Of a DNA stretch of 24,590 nucleotides, positions 1 to 12,390 are shown piece after piece. Positions within the stretch are counted from its first letter, which is position 1, and each line of letters starts with the position of its first letter. Location: NCBI GenBank assembly GCA_002751075.1, contig NAOQ01000314.1, positions 61,198-85,787 of the forward strand. Reading direction: 5' to 3'. The notes under the pieces are model-generated. The model was not told the origin of the DNA and ran no database searches. It saw only the letters and a program-made list of their open reading frames with translations. This stretch comes from Ichthyophonus hoferi (lineage: Eukaryota > Opisthokonta > Ichthyosporea > Ichthyophonida > Ichthyophonidae). The translations under genes were made by a program, and so were the position numbers.

Positions 1-324
1 ATATATTTAATTCCAACAAAATCTATCCTAAGGCATATTGATTATTAATTGATATTGTTAGCTGGTAGGAAAATCGTTTATAATCACCTCTTCTATTACC
101 TTAACTTTCAATATTTTCTTGCTAAATTAAAAATCATTTTAAACTTAAATTCCAAAACAAACTTGCTTCAGTATTAGTTATTGCTTACTTGATCTTCAGG
201 ACAAGAGATAGCCGGCTTTACGTGCTAATTGTATATTTGGTTTTGAGATAACTGTAACCACACACTTCTTTTTAAAATGTGTTAATCATATTTTCCATTG
301 TAATAAAGCATTGTATATTCATGT
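1..324. other. AT-rich sequence, no gene seen
   Basis: No open frame with coding character, RNA gene or clear repeat is visible. The stretch is AT-rich and lies downstream of the possible minus-strand gene that ends near 325. Confidence 0.5.
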
Positions 325-1233
325 TCACACGCACACACATTTATTGGAATTGTTTATGAAAAATAAATAAATAAAATCTACAATACTATTTTTGTAATAA
401 ACCACAAATATTGATCTAAGAAGCTTTTTTTGAGCGTCAGTATAGCGAGTCTGAACATGGTGAGAAATGCTGCTAATAACAAGTTCACGGATTGCATCCT
501 TGGACCACTTTTCTATACGAGAGCCTTTACAAGATGTCTCGCTTATTGTGTGGTTGTGTTCCACGTACGGAGTAACAAATTTCTCCATAGTGACTTCTAA
601 GTATAATAATTTGAATTAGCTGTTTATTGATAATAGTAAGCCAAGTAACAATAATGAATATAAGACAGTAATCACTGGTAATTAATTGTTGATTTTATAT
701 TGAAAATAACGTTGAATAATAATTAATTGTATGGTTAAATACTAAAATATTTATTTGATCTATAGAAAATGGAGTCTAGTAAATATTTTAACTATATATA
801 CAATCATGCCCAAACATTCATGCAAATACTACCTAAATAAACCATGGCATACAACAAGTCAAATATAATTAACTTTAATGATAAAGATACAATTATCCAC
901 CGCAACAAGTAAATGTGTTAAATTTCCGTAGGAAAACCAAGTTTATTAGGATTTAAACATTTATTACTGCACTTAGATACAAAAACGCATATCTTTACTT
1001 AATTCCACCGTTGACGAAAGTGGGCACGGTGCATACATCCTTGCCCTTAATTGTAAAAGCACACCTCCCTTATAGCAAGACACTCTGTCAGCATTTTCAT
1101 GGAGTAGAAACTGGATAGTCTCGATGTAAGCAACCAGAAATCTCTGGTTCCTTCTTACACTCGAAGATTCTCTTCTTGGGTTAAGCAGTGCACCTGGCTG
1201 GCCTGATATGGAAGGTGGTAAAGATGTAGGCAT
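325..1233 (-). CDS. Possible small two-exon gene of unknown function
   Basis: I do not recognise this protein. An open frame starts with ATG at 1233 (MPTSLPPSISGQPG) and runs into a helix-like stretch (FLVAYIETIQFLLHENAD). A GTGTGC donor at 1064, the same type used in ATG4 exon 3, would end exon A at 1065 in phase 1. An acceptor ending at 597 (ATACTTAG) would open exon B (596-325) in the matching phase, giving about 146 residues; exon B holds a charged helix-like segment (KWSKDAIRELVISSISHHVQ). Against this, the exon A frame also stays open to a stop at 973 followed at once by AATAAA (965-960), so an 86-residue single-exon gene is possible. The far C-terminus of exon B crosses AT-rich repeats and an AATAAA, so its end is doubtful. 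Confidence 0.3.
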
Positions 1234-1424
1234 AAGTTGGTTTCATTAACACTTGTTAATTGGTAGATGTCTTATGGATAACTGGATAACTTATGGTTTC
1301 TTTGATTATTTGTCTAAATTATACGGTGCTTGATTGCATGAATATGGTACGATTGGAATGATTATGCAGAACTGTAGATTAGTAATAGTATTATAAACAA
1401 TAAAAACCATAGTTACAGCGATGT

Positions 1425-1637
1425 GTGAGCGATAGTATGGAAACAGAGACAGAGAAGGTATTAATTAAGAGAAAGGTAAGACTATCGTTTATCCTGTTCT
1501 ATCTATCTCTAACAAATAGAAAAGCATTAATGGCGCTGATTCGAATAAAGGAAAGGTATATCGGGGTGGTCCGGAATGAATTATATTATAACAAAGCAGG
1601 GATCAAGAGACAAAAAAAGACAAGAGTGATTAATTAA
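1425..1637 (+). CDS. Doubtful short open frame, 70 residues
   Basis: The frame begins MSDSMETETEKVL and is lysine- and arginine-rich. It lies about 190 bases from, and divergent to, the possible minus-strand gene starting at 1233. A GTAAGA at 1476, after the AAG AGA AAG codons, could be a splice donor, which would make this a first exon of about 50 bases. No matching second exon was found, and the frame ends inside the LTR-like repeat that starts at 1627. No family is recognised, and chance is the likeliest explanation. Confidence 0.12.
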   Translation: MSDSMETETEKVLIKRKVRLSFILFYLSLTNRKALMALIRIKERYIGVVRNELYYNKAGIKRQKKTRVIN

Positions 1638-2124
1638 TTCTAATTATAACCAATCATGTGCCAAAGTTTCTTTTAATTATGGGCCAATAATATTATTGAT
1701 GACGCAATATTATAGAATTTATGAAAAGGAAAAGCATGTGTGCTTCAGGGATTGGACACGCGGTTATAGTTTAATTATAACTTTTAATAAATAATTTTGT
1801 ATACAATGCTCAAATATACCATTAATATTTTAGAATATTCCTAGTCGGGTAATATTTACTTTTTTTTTTGACTGCTGAAACATTGTTTTGACAACCAATT
1901 TAATCGGATGTAGAGTACTTAACTCCTTGACTAGCTATTTTAGTCCGGTTCGGAACTTTAATCGCAAGTCAGATAGCTTGATTTGACTCGCGAAATACTG
2001 TATAATGGGGCTGTCCTACGATTAAGATTTATTAGCTGTAGTAACTGTAGATAGGTAAATCTACAATATATATGTATACTTAATGGAGTTAATATATTTA
2101 TCAAATTTTAACTAGATTCTGTCA
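1627..2124 (+). mobile_element. LTR-like repeat, old copy A
   Basis: This 498-base stretch is related along its whole length, in the same orientation, to 22949-23450 (502 bases). Shared blocks include the starts TGATTAATTAATTC and TGATTAATGAATTC, AAGTTT, GCGGTTATA, a 'GACAACCAAT' block, GACTCGC, GTAGTAACTG and a terminal ACTAG...TGTCA. Both begin TGA and end TCA, as short LTR terminal inverted repeats would. By eye the two are roughly two-thirds identical, so they are old. A short frame starting MADSSNK follows at 2165 and might be the start of an internal region, but I cannot assign it. The LTR identity is inferred from the ends, the length and the copia remains next to copy B. Confidence 0.5.
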
Positions 2125-4264
2125 TATTGAATGAAAGAAGGGAAATACTTTTATTTTAACAACTATGGCCGATAGTAGTAATAAGCGCATTAATATGGCA
2201 CAACACGCTGGTGATATTATTGGTAATATTCATTTGACAACCAGCTACACTGGAACGTACTAATCATATAGAACTTCGCTTGTAGTGGACACAGGATAAT
2301 AGGTTACTCGGAATTCTGCTAGAGTGGAACCGATCTGAACATCACCTAGAGGAAGAAGAGAGTCACTAGAGATATTGGCAACCTCTGACAAAACCTCATT
2401 CAGACCACGGATTGGATAATGTTATCAACACGCTGTATTGATTTGATTACTGATCCTCCAAGTAATACAATCAATGTTGTGTAAAAGTTCCAATCAAGCG
2501 CTCATAAACGACAGACAGATAGTTAACAGTTATTGTTTGTAAAGCCAAGTCAAGATTTTGTAAGAAACAGGCTTTCATATATAGGAATTTTCAAGGGTCA
2601 GATTGAATCAGGCTATAATGATATTTGATCTTACCCAGAATACGATATATATTTGGTTACATATGTAAAACAAAGTATCATTTAACACGGTTTAACGCAT
2701 AAATGTCAAGCGTACCTGTAAATATCTAAAATAAATAAATCAGGACGAATGTATTGTAGTACTAATTTATTAGCATGTAATTATAGCCAATGCTGTTTAT
2801 TTTGGCGAGGTACACTTTGTATATTTCTTGTATGCAACCAATTTCGATCAAGAAATGAAATGAAGAATTCAATTGCATGAAAAACATAAAAACCAAGGGA
2901 TGCTTTGGTTCTATATATATAACACAATGACTAATATCATAAAATTTCTTTAAAGGAAAAAGTTTCCTATGCTAGTAAAATAATAATATTTATTGAAGCC
3001 AGTCTTTTCTTAGTGGCAACTTTTGCTTTTGCTTAGTATCGCTCAATTGGCTAAGTCGGTCAGGTGCCGAGTCTATCATCCTTATATAGTCCAAATTGAA
3101 AATATTTTCACTAATTTCAACCATCTTGTCTTTGGAGCGCTGGTAAACCACTGCCCGTGTCAGTTACTTCTTGGTTATTGGACCCTACCTTGTCTCTGAC
3201 TCGGGGGTGTTTTATGTTATATGGGAATATTAAGAAACAAGGCGGGTGGACTGTAATTATTATCATTCTTGAATCACAGGGTAATATAGCTAGCTGTCAA
3301 CCCTATGCGTAGTATGGTAAGTATCCTTACTAGATATAATTTTCGGTTGAATGGATCTACAATCTACAATCGTCAGCCGTACATAATTTAACCTTATATG
3401 TTAACAACATATCTAGCCCTTTTTGGGTGCAATCGAACATCTCAGTATTTTATATGCAAGAAAAACAACAACTAATTAGCATTTAAGCAGCAGATTTTAA
3501 GCTAACTACACTGCATGCTATGGCCTTTATAGCATGACTCACCATGTGTTTGCATCTTTTAACATAATTGACCAAGCGAATAAATCTTATAAAATATAAT
3601 TGGCTAAAACTACATGGCATAGGTGCCTATGTTAAGATCCTAATATGGAAAAGCAAATGATCGGTTTTTCAAATCATCACACAAGTTTCTCTGCCTCTGC
3701 TATTGGTCATCGTAGCACCACAATACCCTACCTCGGTGTATATATATACCAGTTTTTCCTTTGTATTAGTCAGAATTTATTGCTTTGGTGTTTTTTCTAT
3801 TTTGGTATGTTTTAACTGTTCCTTTTTCGCTTTTGGGTCAATATTAATATTCTTGCTGTATATTTTGATGCAATTATAAAAATAAATAAACTGCAAATTA
3901 TTAAAGTTAAGCTTGTGTAATTATTAAAACCCACTTTTCAATTCTCCCTTAATCCTACGAGTCCATATGGTACCATATAGTCATATTGGTAGCTTTGCTG
4001 TTTAAATGCTAGAAAATCACCTTTAAGTTTTTTTCTTAAATAATTGCTTATACTTGGAATCTTCTGTGCATTTTATAGCTTAACCGCTTTATTTCCTGTA
4101 CTCACTCAAGTACCCTCTTTTTATAAGTATCGTAGCTTCATTGAACTATATTTATTGTTATACACTACCCTCATAGCTTCGACATGTGGCCATTTTGAAC
4201 ATCCTTACTAAATACAGTTTTATACCACTCTAAAAACAGACACGCTTATAGCGAACTAGACATC
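2125..4264. other. Intergenic, upstream of the dipeptidase gene
   Basis: No gene is recognised, and no frame of 60 codons or more is present. Just after the LTR-like copy, 2165-2260 may be decayed internal sequence of that element. At 3048-3059 the bases TGGCTAAGTCGG match the RNA polymerase III box A consensus, but no clear box B follows. A TATA-like run (GTATATATATACC, 3738-3750) lies about 515 bases before the dipeptidase start, and TTTTATA occurs at about 4218; neither can be called a promoter from sequence alone. Confidence 0.5.
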
Positions 4265-7200
4265 ATGGTTGCCGACTCCGCTCAGATTAAGTCTTATGTT
4301 GACAATGTGTGGGACCAAACCATTGTTCCCACCCTTGAGGAATACATTCGTGTTCCCAACCAATCTCCCATGTATGTATAAGCGGCCTCTAAGTCCGTCT
4401 TTATTTGTTTTTCTCTCTCATATAATTTTATTAAAAGTTTTTTTTTTTTTGGGTATAAGTATACAAGTGGATTCATTTACTGTGTTTCGTGTTGGACCTT
4501 CCTTCCAATTCCAATATTCTTCTTTTCTATCAATCAGATCTTTCCCTTCCTCATTTTATGTACTCTTGCTATATTGTAAGTTTTCTGTATTATTGCTTTT
4601 TTATTTATAACTCTTTAGTTATTTTCTTTTTAGTTTTTACTTATTATTACCTTCTTTACCCCTTTTATGTTATTAATTATCTCATATACTGTTGATATAT
4701 GTATCCCGCCAGTACATCTTTGTCCTAAATATATTAATTCCATCTATTCATTTTCTTTCTCTGGACTTTACATCCATCATTCCTCTTATCTCACTACTAT
4801 GTCCTAGTGTCTTTGATTTTTCAGGCTATAAAAATGGAATAAAATGATACCTAAATGGTCGGTCAGATATTTTTTAACGTAATGAAAAGCAAGATAAAAC
4901 ATATTACATATTCCTTACCACCATGTACCCTCTTAACCAATAATTTCATTGTCCAAATGCAATTGGTATATTTGATATAAGGAATCGAAAGTCGTTTTTC
5001 CAGTACGGTCTTAGAAGCCATTAGTTTCTTATTAACTTTAAACGTTCAAACTATTATTAGTGCAGTCTTGACCTACATATAACCGATTCACTGCAATGAG
5101 AATACATTACACAAACTACCCAAGAAACGTATCCTCGTATGTATGAGTTTTTTAACGAAATAACAGGAATGTAGTAAACTTTAAAAGTTTTTTAAATTTA
5201 TTACTTTTCCCTTATTGGGTTGTCATGGCTTTTCTAGGCAGAAGAGAGTATTAATCTATGACATCATATATTCAGGTTCGACCCTGAATGGAACACCAAT
5301 GGATACATGATGAAGGCCGTTGACGTCATTGTGCAATGGTTAGTGAAGCATTTGCATTGGTTGCATATTTTACATAAATATTTGATATAGCTGTCACTCA
5401 TGCGATTGGTAGTGGTCCTCACTGCTATAGTATCTATGTATACTGGCCAGTGATGTCAGTAGTCGTTGCGTATAGTAGTAAAGATATAGAGATCACGGAC
5501 TAAATCATAACATGATTGATTACAGGATAAAGAAGCAACCTGTTAAGGGATTGACTGTCGAGGTGATTAAGGAGGCTGATCGCTCACCCCTGATTCTCAT
5601 CGAGGTTGCTGCCACCAAGGCCGCCTGCAGCAAAGAGTGAGTGTATTGTTCTCTTGTGTGTTATGTATATGTTTGTAACTATGTTGACTATATATATGAA
5701 TGTATTAATTATTCAGTATATTATATTATATTATATTATATTATATTATATTATATTTCAATTAACAGTATTATTAAACAATTCTTATAAATAAGCCCAT
5801 GACCTACCATCAATTAAAAAGCCTACACATGACACAGGTCCATCACTGCCTATCCTATTCTGTACAATTACCATTTCCCACTAACACTGTACTTTTACTA
5901 AACAGTATGGTCCTTCTGTACGGTCATATGGATAAGCAGCCCCCTATGGATGAGACTTGGGACCCCAAGTTTGGCGGCCCATGCGACCCAGTAAATAACC
6001 TTACCCCTACCTTCATTCTTTCCCCTTAGCTTTTCATATGCACATGTGTTGTCTTCCTAGTGTACTGTGTTGTAATATAGCATTGATGCTTTTCTTTCTT
6101 GTATGCTTAACAGTATTACACCTTGACATCTTGCGTTCTGAATAAAACTATTTTTGGTTTGATCATATATTATTCATCTAGTATAATGTAGTATAATATA
6201 TCATTAACATGCCATTTTATTTATTATAAACACACGGAATGTCGAATAAAACAAAATGTTTCTTCTTAGGATCTCATATACCGTTCTCTATAAACCTAGC
6301 CTATACTAACCTAATCTATCATGCAGCGCGTTATTGATGGAAAGCTCTATGGCCGTGGTGGTGCCGATGATGGCTATTCTTCCTTCGCCGCTGTTACCTC
6401 TATTGCTGCCCTTCAGGCCCAAGGTAGCTCTATGGTCTTGGTTTGCTGTTTAATTATTAGTATATATATATATATTTGTGCATAGTGTAACATAATATAT
6501 TATAGTATAGTATTACATTCATACTATCAAACTGTTATACTTTATACTTATTATCTTATACTATCATACCTACTATTATACATATCATCGCTTAAACCTG
6601 CTGACCTGGGTACATCTACAATAAACAGGTCTTGACCATTGCCGCTGTGTGATCACAATTGAGGCTTGTGAGGAAAGTGGAAGCAAGGATCTCCCTCACT
6701 ATTTGGAGGTTTATGCTGAACGCATTGGCACTCCATCTCTTATTGTGTGCCTCGATAGGTATGTTTGTTTGTAATACTTGGTGTTATATTTTTTCTTTAC
6801 TGATAATAAACAATTTTTGTTTGGCTCAATATTAGTTTATAGTATAACCTTCTTAACTAGGTTAAATTGTTTTGCTGATACATAGTATGCAAACCCATTT
6901 ATTAATGGATTGGCTAACGAGCCATCCAAATGAGGACATTATTAGTTAACAGTAATAAATGTAACCCGCTGTTCCATTTTTTATTAGACCATTATCATCT
7001 AATGTGTATATATTATTTCTTGTCGCATTTATTTATGATTACGACAATGATGATTGTTATTATTAGCTTAATTTTACAAAACAATAATAATATTAAACAG
7101 TTAAAAATAGGATAGCATCAAAACTTGACAAATATTTCTTAGTGCATGTATGCACATTAAACCATATTTTAATGCAATCCATATAAATCACACAATCATA

Positions 7201-10200
7201 CAACCTTATAATACGAGTAGATTAGTATAATTATAATTATAGTCTATTGGTATATATTAATCAAAATACGCCACCTGTCCCATTAGTGGCTGCGGCACCT
7301 ACAATGAGCTCTGGCTCACCACTTCTCTGCGCGGTGCCGTGACTGGTAGTCTAAGAGTAGATGTCCTTTCTGAGGGTGTACACAGTGGCAAGGCTAGGTA
7401 AGTGGACCACGGCTGTGTGCTCTCTCCCTATCTCCTTTATATCAACCATACTGATGCTTTTTTTTAAAAAAAAAGAAAAAGTCCTTTGTATGTTCCTACA
7501 TAACTTCTTTCTCTTTCTTTCATTTTTTATTACAAATAATCCTTAAATATCAACTAACTAAACAATGATTAGCTGACATAATATCCTGTCTGGCCCTCAT
7601 CTACTTTCATTATTAATCATATTGTTATAACTAATCACGTGTCTCTCCATCCACCTTTTCCATAGTGGTATTGTGCCCTCATCTTTCCGCATTATGCGTC
7701 AACTGCTAGCTCGCCTTGAAGACCAGAACACTGGAGAGATTCTTGTTAAGGAACTCCAAACTGTGATCCCCCCCCACAGATTGGAGGTAAGTAACTATTC
7801 CCATATACAAATAGTGTAAAAGAGGCTACGGATATATATATATATAGAATTGTTTGCTTATTTACTTTTCATAGTACTATTACATATTTATATGGTTTAA
7901 TATGAAATTGATTTATAAATTTAACTTAATTTAACATAGCTTATTTATTTGGTTACAGCTATACTCTATAGAATGCATGCGATTTCATTAAATGTAGTTA
8001 CGCAGCATGATATATAGTATTATATAGTAGTGTTAGTAATGTGTATGTAGTAGAAGGCTGGGAATGGTTACTAATTAATTTGTGGTGATGGTTATAGGAG
8101 GCCAAAAAGGTCGCCGAGGTGCTAGGAGATTCTATTCCCGCACAGGTATGCCATGTTTTATCTTATCATGACTGATTCTCCTGTCCATCTTCACCCTTCT
8201 GTACTATTTATGTTTATTTGTCTGTAAGATCGCATATAAGTAGGAGTAGGTGCGTAATTATTGTGCAGTTCTGAGTAATTTAAGGCTTTGAACTGGATGG
8301 TGTATGTATATTATGTCCAAGTATGTGTGGGTGGAAATATAGCATACTCAATGTACATAACAACAGTGTATGTATATAAGCTAACTATGTTGTACTGGAT
8401 TATCCCTGTTTTACCCTATTTTTGCATATAATATAATATACTTCTAAGTATAACATGTTTGTACTAGTACTTGCTATGTTAAAGCTAGGACGTTAGTACG
8501 ATTATACTTGGAATTTGTTTAATTCGGGCATTTTGTGGAAGATTAAATATTACTTTATATTTTGAAAGAAATTATTTAGACCAAATTGTAAATCAATGCA
8601 TCATATGTTATCTAAACTTAACGATTAGTGGAAACCATCTGCAGTTAATGATTCCAGATCTTCCTTTTTTAATTTGATAATGATATTTCTGGAAAGAAAT
8701 TATCTATTTACATTATTAATGTTAATATACTAAAAGCCAAGATTGATTGGTTAACAGCTTTTACTCCCTCTAGTATCCTTGGGCCACTAGCAACAGCAAG
8801 CCCGTTGCTACCGACAACTACGAGTTGCTTCTTAATGGGTATGTGCTATACTTATATACGTTATTACACGTTAACACGTGCAATGTTTATATTAGTTTTG
8901 GTAATTATTGTTTATTGGTTTAGTAATTATCACTCCAGGCCAAGAACAGTTTAGTTGTTTTGTACATTTGATTGAGTACTATATTGGCAATTTCTATTAT
9001 AGACACGTATATAGTGAATTTCAGCGCATAGTAATTATCTCACTCATGTTCACGGTAACAGCTGATTATTACTAGCAGAGTACTTATGATGAAAACTGTA
9101 AAGCTTTTACTTGGTATCATTGCATAATCGAAAGTCCCCTATGTGTTTAAGACAGAACCTTTTTATACGCTCCAAATATTGCATTTTATATCTGGAATAA
9201 TTCAGAACCCCAGTATCAACTAATTGGATTATTACAGTTATATTTTAGCATATTTAACCCAACTAAACTAACATGTTTTTCCTTAGTTCTTGGAGGCCTA
9301 CCATGTGTGTTACTGGAATGGAGGGTCTACCTAAGCTTTGCTCAGCAGGTTGTTCTTCCTCTACAAATCTCTCTATCCATTCTCTATCTTCACTATTATC
9401 TTAATTACTTTTCTTTTCCATTTATTTGCTCTCAATGACCAGTCTCCTATACATATATTCAGGTCTAATATGATCTTCTAAGCCAATACTCTACCCATCT
9501 TTCTCTCTTCCTCTCTTCCTCTCACTCACTTATTTTATCTTATACACCTCCAGGCAATGTTCTTAGAGCCTACACTGCAGCCAAGTTGGCCTTCAGGGTC
9601 CCTCCCAATGGTGACTGCCCTACTGCTGCTCGGGCCATCAAGGAGATCCTCGAGAAGGTAGCTAACACTCCTTAAGCTTTCTAGCTCGGTGCATAAACTA
9701 TGCTACTCTATGTCATGAAGATGTTTTGTTTCTGCTTTATCGTTTCCACTTCCCCTGTAAGATTAATACGAGCAAATGGGTATATCCATACATATATATA
9801 TACACCTAGATATATATATAGGCTGAGATTATAACTGTATTCTTTCTGGTACCTACTAGTGGGCACATAAGCCTCCTATAATACTATAACCCGCCATGAC
9901 ATTATTCCAAACCATACCATATAACTCATTATTCTTCTTTCAGGACACACCCTATGGTGCCAAGGTCACCTTTGATTTTGACAAGTGTGGCTGTGGTTTT
10001 GACGCTCCTAAAATGAGCCCCTGGCTGCAACAGGCTGTTGAGAAGGCCTCTATGGTATGGTAGCTCGTCCTTTCTTTATCATAATCTTTATATACTTTCA
10101 TTCTATATATATATTCCGGTAGACTTGTATTTCCCACTTTTCATTTGGCTTTTATTAATTAGGTGCTTTAATTTCTCTTCTATGATTCTTAAGGTTGATT

Positions 10201-11369
10201 GGTCAGAACTATGTGATATTATTCATTCATATATGTACTTTTATACGAATAATGCTTTATATGTGCCCATACATGCATATATAAGCAAAGGCTATGTAAG
10301 CCACGAATTAACAAGCACAGGCTTTTCTTATTTCAGTTATTTGGTTTTTCTTTTAACAATAAGATAATGTTATAACTGATTACTAACCAAATACTATTTA
10401 CCTGTCTCTATTCAGGATTACTTCAACAAGCCTGTCATGATGACTGGTGAAGGTATGTGGTTGTTCTTCTCATCATGCCTCTTCCATACTTACCGGGTTT
10501 TGTTATAACAAAATATTATTTATTTATTTATTTATTTATTATTATTATTATTTTTATTTTTTTTATTTTTTTTTTCCTTCATCCTTTTACCTTAATTAAA
10601 ACAAAAAAAAACAAAAAATTGTGTGCTATTCCCATGTAATTCTTACAACTCCCTTTCTAGTGATATATAGGAATAATCCGCGAGAGGATTTAGTTATAAA
10701 GATGCTTGTTAAGTGCTCCTATACATATATATATATATATATACATATATTGTTCTTAGGCCAACTAAAGGCTATGCCTTGCAGGTGGATCTATTCCTCT
10801 GATGGGTCTGCTCGCTGAGAAGTTCCCTAAGGCCGAATTCTTGGTCACTGGTGTTCTGGGTCCCAACAGGTAATACTACATCCTACTATATTTATCTATA
10901 CCTTTATATATGCTTTAACACATCTTTTGATTATCAAATGACTCGCAACATATTCATTTCAACTATTTGGTTGAAGAGTATAATATTAAGATTAATACAA
11001 CGCGAATGTATCTATATATATATGCTAATGACTGTTGAATTTAGTCTCACTCTCATACCTATAGACCTGTTTTGGTTTATTTGAGTTTTCTTCTTTTCCT
11101 ATGTTGTCTTTGGTTTAATGAATCATCGCTCACTACTCAATACTTTGTCCATTCATATATATATATATATCCGCGTAAGTTCTAAACTGTGAATTTCGCT
11201 TATTAGGCCAACTGTAACAGCCGACTAACAGTGGTATCTTGTTTCTCTTCTTTCTCTTCCATATAGCAACGCTCATGGTCCCAACGAGTTCCTCCACATT
11301 CAGATGGGCAAAAATGTCACTGCCTGTGTCTCCAGTGTGCTATCTGCTCACTGTGAGGCTTGTTGCTAG
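4265..11369 (+). CDS. M20 family metallodipeptidase, 16 exons, 479 aa
   Basis: Zinc- or manganese-dependent dipeptidase of the M20 (carnosinase / cytosolic non-specific dipeptidase) family, predicted to cleave dipeptides in the cytosol; no signal peptide is seen. Exons: 4265-4371, 5276-5338, 5526-5636, 5906-5990, 6327-6423, 6629-6758, 7287-7397, 7666-7786, 8098-8145, 8774-8838, 9287-9348, 9554-9657, 9944-10054, 10416-10452, 10785-10869, 11267-11369. They sum to 1440 bases in one frame. By family comparison the metal ligands are His101 (YGHMD), Asp136 (GGADDG), Glu170, Asp197 (VCLDS) and His449 (NAHGPNEF); Glu169 is the general base and His230 (GVHSG) the residue given by the partner subunit. 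A lid/dimerisation domain follows about residue 215, and the catalytic domain resumes near 360. Length matches the family (about 475). Motifs such as GHMDKQP, EACEESGS and GIVPSSFR are closer to bacterial M20 dipeptidases than to animal CNDP2 or yeast Dug1 (recalled, not searched). It looks intact. Confidence 0.95.
4372..5275 (+). other. Intron 1 of the dipeptidase gene
   Basis: At 904 bases this is the longest of the gene's 15 introns (the others run from 187 to 628). It starts GTATGT and ends TTCAG. It is strongly pyrimidine-rich from 4390 to 4800, with a run of T at 4438-4450. The open frames inside it are compositional and show no domain. Confidence 0.8.
5717..5757. repeat. Pentanucleotide microsatellite (TATAT)n
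   Basis: About eight near-perfect copies of a five-base AT unit lie in dipeptidase intron 3 (5637-5905). It is a simple sequence repeat, likely to vary in length between isolates. Confidence 0.8.
10510..10620. repeat. T/AT-rich low-complexity tract in intron 14
   Basis: (TATT)n, then (ATT)n, then runs of T and an A-rich end, all within dipeptidase intron 14 (10453-10784). The hydrophobic frames it opens are artefacts of base composition. Confidence 0.8.
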
Positions 11370-11494
11370 ATACTAAGAATTTCATTGCTAAAAAATACTT
11401 AATTCCCAGCCACTTAACGTAATGTAGAAGTAACTGGGTTATATTGTATAACGGGATTGAACAATGTTAAGAAGTACCCTTGAAATGAAATCTT

Positions 11495-11500
11495 AATAAA
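11495..11500 (+). terminator. Candidate polyadenylation signal of the dipeptidase gene
   Basis: AATAAA lies 126 bases after the dipeptidase stop codon and is followed by a T-rich stretch. The position fits a 3' UTR end, but the hexamer is frequent in DNA this AT-rich. Confidence 0.35.
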
Positions 11501-12268
11501 CTTGATTTATCTGACTGGGAAAAGTTTGACTATCTTCATATATACATGAATATGTGCGTATATGTATGTGTACGCCGATTGCGAAGGGTTTGTTCTCAAT
11601 GCTTTGGTGTGGCTAACATGAATTACTTCGGCATTACAGCCAATGAACCGACAGTTTAATTGTGCAATAAGGTTTTAACTGATTGTATTCAACTATTTTT
11701 CAGTTTTTCTGATATTTCATCCCATTGGAGGACCGTACCGGATACCCAGTTAAACACGACATTGCGGAATGAAAAAGGCAATAAATTATTTTAGTTAAGC
11801 CGCTCTAGCTATTAAAATTGGTATAAAATTTAGATCGCGAATAAACCTAGACGTAATCTTAAAACAAATAGTATAAACTTTGTATACATCAAGCAATAAG
11901 ATAGAGTTTCTAAAACAAAATAACAGATTTGAAGTCAGTGTTCAGAAGACAATTGCCAATAGATCGTTTCATTAATCAAGGTGTTAAATCTATCTACATT
12001 ATGTCCCAATTGAATTGATCAACTGGATCACTAATATACTGTAGTCGACATTAGATTAGCTTGAAATTGTCTTGTTTTTCCTGTTATAAATCTTTTGAGT
12101 TTAATAATTAATTCAGGCTCTATTTGAAGTGGGTGGCTGTGTAATAGGAAAATACCATTTATAGTAGGCATTTGAATCTGCTGACAACTATAAATAGGAT
12201 TACCAGTACATAGTAGAAGAATTGAGCATCTATATAGATTAACTTGTAAATATATGCTTTCATACTCG

Positions 12269-12323
12269 GAAGTTCGTCGGGTTAACCGTTTTTTAATTTT
12301 TTTTTGTTTTTGTTTTTGTTTTT

Positions 12324-12357
<34 letters not shown>

Positions 12358-12390
12358 CATTTATCTAATTATACTAGCTAGAAGTTAGAA
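12269..12390. repeat. Poly(T)-containing repeat, copy left of the gap
   Basis: A GTTCG...GGTTAACCG stretch leads into a TTTTTG/poly(T) tract, then CATTTATCTAAT, ACTAGC and AGAAGTTAGAA, ending at the N run. The same order of blocks recurs right after the gap (about 12787-12898). A poly(T) tract read on the plus strand could be the poly(A) tail of a minus-strand retroposon, but no LINE or SINE body is recognised. Confidence 0.6.

Larger units (their letters stand above)
11370..12390. other. Intergenic between convergent genes, left of the gap
   Basis: No gene is recognised. The stretch holds the probable 3' UTR of the dipeptidase gene and then AT-rich DNA, ending in a run of TTTTTG units and pure T (about 12296-12357) just before the assembly gap. 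The lysine-rich open frame on the minus strand here is the translation of that homopolymer. Confidence 0.6.

Noticed and set aside
4269-4695. Frames overlapping dipeptidase exon 1 and intron 1
   Set aside because: They are out of frame with the supported exon or lie in a T-rich intron, and show no domain.
9952-10367. Frames around dipeptidase exon 13
   Set aside because: One is antisense to a well-supported exon and the other reads out of frame into intron 13.
12031-12360. Lysine-rich minus-strand frame beside the gap
   Set aside because: The lysines are the translation of the poly(T) tract. The same holds for the frame at 12770-13033.
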